From Giardia muris (Eukaryota > Fornicata > Diplomonadida > Hexamitidae), in contig CM016929.1 in assembly GCA_006247105.1 (NCBI GenBank), positions 682,001 through 746,000 of the forward strand: a stretch of 64,000 nucleotides of DNA, written 5' to 3'. The notes under the pieces are model-generated. The model was not told the origin of the DNA. It did no database searches and saw only the letters and a program-made list of their open reading frames with translations. Within the stretch, counting starts at the first letter, position 1. The number at the start of each line of letters is the position of its first letter. A program made the position numbers and the translations under genes. This document shows positions 62,478 through 64,000 of this stretch, one piece after another.

Positions 62478-62930
62478 TCAATCCTTCCTCTCCAACAGGG
62501 AATTGGCGAACTCCTCAACCATTTTCCTCCCATTCGGTGAGATGTGGCGCGCCTCGCCGTCCCTAGTCAGGAGCAAGTTCTGGCCGGCGAACTGTTGGAC
62601 AATGGACCTGATGACCTTGCGCGACGCATCCCTCGTGTGATGTGGTGTCGAGCGGCCGGACGCGGGGTGGCTATACTTCCCTGCGAGGGTCGAGACCCCG
62701 AGTGGGGTGGTCCCGCTCACGTAGAAATGCCTCATGACCGAGGCGGCCTTGATGTAGAACCAGTCGGCACAAGCCGGTGCATTCTTGCGAGAGCAGCCCG
62801 TCTTTACGAAGTTGGCGAAGTTGGGGACCTTGATCGTCCCTTCGTTCTTCAAATGGGCCGCGAAGGCCGCGATGAACCTGTCCGCAGGGACGCGCATAAC
62901 GGATGTGACCGACATTCCCTTCCCGAGCAT
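62478..62930 (-). CDS. RPS19: Ribosomal protein eS19
   Basis: 150 residues from the ATG at 62928-62930; a second ATG at 62913-62915 (MSVTSVMRVPADRF) fits the usual eS19 N-terminus equally well. Family motifs include RFIAAFAAHLKNEGTIKVP, DWFYIKAASVMRHFYV, the basic loop YSHPASGRSTPHHTRDASRK and LLLTRDGEARHISPNGRKM. It belongs to the 40S small subunit, near the head, and is needed for 18S rRNA maturation. The downstream flank contains TGTAAA, close to the Giardia polyadenylation consensus. Confidence 0.95.
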   Translation of the reverse strand: MLGKGMSVTSVMRVPADRFIAAFAAHLKNEGTIKVPNFANFVKTGCSRKNAPACADWFYIKAASVMRHFYVSGTTPLGVSTLAGKYSHPASGRSTPHHTRDASRKVIRSIVQQFAGQNLLLTRDGEARHISPNGRKMVEEFANSLLERKD

Positions 62931-63076
62931 TTTCAAGCCTGAGATTCCAAATTGATTTGCTCGGGCGGAGCAGAGTCTAAGGTGTCTGAGCCATCAACGG
63001 AGGTATGCTCCCTCCTAGATCATGGCTGGCCTGCAAGGAGGCAAGGAGTAGGTCGTAACGTCAGCCCGGTCCAAAA
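62931..63076. promoter_or_regulatory. Divergent promoter region eS19 / TOG gene
   Basis: 146 bases between the two start codons. The part near eS19 is AT-rich (CAAATTGATTTG-like) and the part before the plus-strand ATG ends CCAAAA. No other signal recognised. Confidence 0.4.
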
Positions 63077-64000
63077 ATGGCTGATCAGGATGACTCGCAA
63101 AGCAAGAGTGAGTGGAAGACGCGACTCGAGTTCATCCAGGCGCTGAACGCCGGGAGCACCGAGGACGCCGTCATGCAACTGAGCCACGTGTTCCCCCAGG
63201 CACTGCGGGACTCGAATGTCCTCTGTCTTACTGCAGCTCTCCAACTTCTAGACAAGGTGAAAGACTCCGACGTCCTACATGCGTGGCCGGTCCTCCAGGA
63301 GCTGGCCGGGCTCCTCGTCTACCCCTGTTCCGTTAACGCGAAAGCCGGAATTCGCGCGAAGGCGATCCAGTTGGTCCTCGACCTCTCCGTGTCAGCGCGC
63401 GACGTCATGCTCGGGGCGATCACGGGGGCGATCCAGAGCACGAACCCCGGTCAGGTGAGGGCTGGTTTACAAGTCCTGACGCAGCTTGTCAAGGAGCGCG
63501 GCACTGGCGCTTTCGACGTGTCAGATGTCGTCTTCCTCGTCGTTCACACCCTCCAGGCGAAGGAGGCGGACGTGCGTAAGGCGTCTCAGGAGGCCATAGC
63601 CCAGATCATGGAGGCCGATACTCAAGAAACTCGTGATTTGATGGTCATGCTTGAATCGGAGCTTCCCAAGGCGCACTTCCAAGCACTGGTGGCGGCCGTG
63701 GCCGAGAAGGTATCGGGAACTGTCCCCAATGCAACGAAGAACAAGGCCGCCGTACACGCCTCGGCGCAGAATGCCAATACTCGTCGTGCAAAGAGTACCG
63801 AGCAAGGGGCTCTTGACGTTGCTTCCACAGAAATCCCATTCCTACAAATTGAGCCTGGTTGGGAGGTAGTCCTCTCGACAGCTTCGTCGAAATGGGAAGA
63901 GAAGCAGCTTGTGCTCAAGCAGCTATCCGATGAGCTTCTTAACACTACCCTTCCCCGGGTGCCCAATTCAACTTCGTGGCAAAACTTATGCCGTACATTG
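63077..64000 (+). CDS. XMAP215/ch-TOG-type TOG-domain protein, 3' end outside the window
   Basis: 308 residues visible from the ATG at 63077 (MADQDDSQSKSEWKTRLEFI). The first ~235 residues form helical HEAT-like repeats with the hallmark of a TOG domain: an early W-K-x-R helix (SEWKTRLEFIQALN) and loops such as NAKAGIRAKAIQLV. After a linker, a second unit begins (SSKWEEKQLVLKQLSDELLN), again a TOG start. Two TOG domains in tandem near the N-terminus indicate the XMAP215/Dis1/CKAP5 family, microtubule polymerases that bind tubulin dimers. CLASP is the alternative, but its first TOG is usually preceded differently. The window ends before any MAP-specific C-terminal region. Confidence 0.8.
   Translation, partial: MADQDDSQSKSEWKTRLEFIQALNAGSTEDAVMQLSHVFPQALRDSNVLCLTAALQLLDKVKDSDVLHAWPVLQELAGLLVYPCSVNAKAGIRAKAIQLVLDLSVSARDVMLGAITGAIQSTNPGQVRAGLQVLTQLVKERGTGAFDVSDVVFLVVHTLQAKEADVRKASQEAIAQIMEADTQETRDLMVMLESELPKAHFQALVAAVAEKVSGTVPNATKNKAAVHASAQNANTRRAKSTEQGALDVASTEIPFLQIEPGWEVVLSTASSKWEEKQLVLKQLSDELLNTTLPRVPNSTSWQNLCRTL

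Noticed and set aside
1..64000. CRISPR arrays, bacterial operons or prophage
   Set aside because: No spaced direct repeats and no bacterial ribosome-binding sites; the gene set is eukaryotic throughout.

Overview
The window looks like nuclear DNA of a Giardia-type diplomonad. Genes are intronless, lie on both strands, and are separated by gaps of only a few to about 150 bases. Coding regions often start just after a short A-rich stretch, and several stop codons overlap an AGTRAA-like polyadenylation signal. The gene content fits: cysteine-rich variant-specific surface proteins (VSPs), ankyrin-repeat proteins, NEK-type kinases and flagellar proteins. The intact VSPs end in GCRGK. As I recall, VSPs of Giardia intestinalis end in CRGKA and those of Giardia muris in GCRGK, so I favour G. 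muris. This is an inference.

Layout. Positions 1-40000 are a dense core of single-copy genes: an unknown protein (partial), a YbaK-like protein, an ankyrin/NEK pseudokinase, an NXF1/Mex67-like mRNA export factor, an LC8-type dynein light chain, a kinesin-14 with an apparent N-terminal ubiquitin-like domain, a possible SAPS protein, a glutamate-cysteine ligase, a basic Ser-rich protein, an RluA-type pseudouridine synthase, SRP19, and a bZIP-like protein with a membrane segment. Two giant divergent genes follow: a roughly 3018-aa multi-pass membrane protein and a roughly 3828-aa protein with a propeller-like N-terminus.

Positions 39000-56161 hold the main structure: two nearly identical inverted arms of 6872 bp (39000-45871 and 49290-56161; paired positions sum to 95161) around a unique 3418-bp spacer. 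Each arm carries, from the inside out, about 1.9 kb without a recognisable gene, an intact VSP, a VSP fragment with neither start nor tail, about 760 bp of apparently non-coding DNA, and 1 kb of the 3' end of the 3828-aa gene. Only the left arm joins the full-length giant gene; the right arm ends in a truncated antisense copy 32 bases before the APC11 start codon. I found six single-base differences between the arms. The spacer holds a short ankyrin/NEK kinase with intact catalytic residues, a decayed ankyrin-RING gene and an intact ankyrin-RING gene.

Positions 56194-64000 return to core genes: APC11, a PRP39-like splicing factor (its start overlaps the APC11 stop), the flagellar WD40 protein CFAP251/WDR66, ribosomal protein eS19, and the 5' part of an XMAP215/TOG-domain protein.

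Taken together, the window is ordinary housekeeping and cytoskeletal sequence interrupted by a surface-antigen palindrome whose outer breakpoint lies inside a neighbouring gene. Its arms are similar enough to imply recent duplication or continuing gene conversion.
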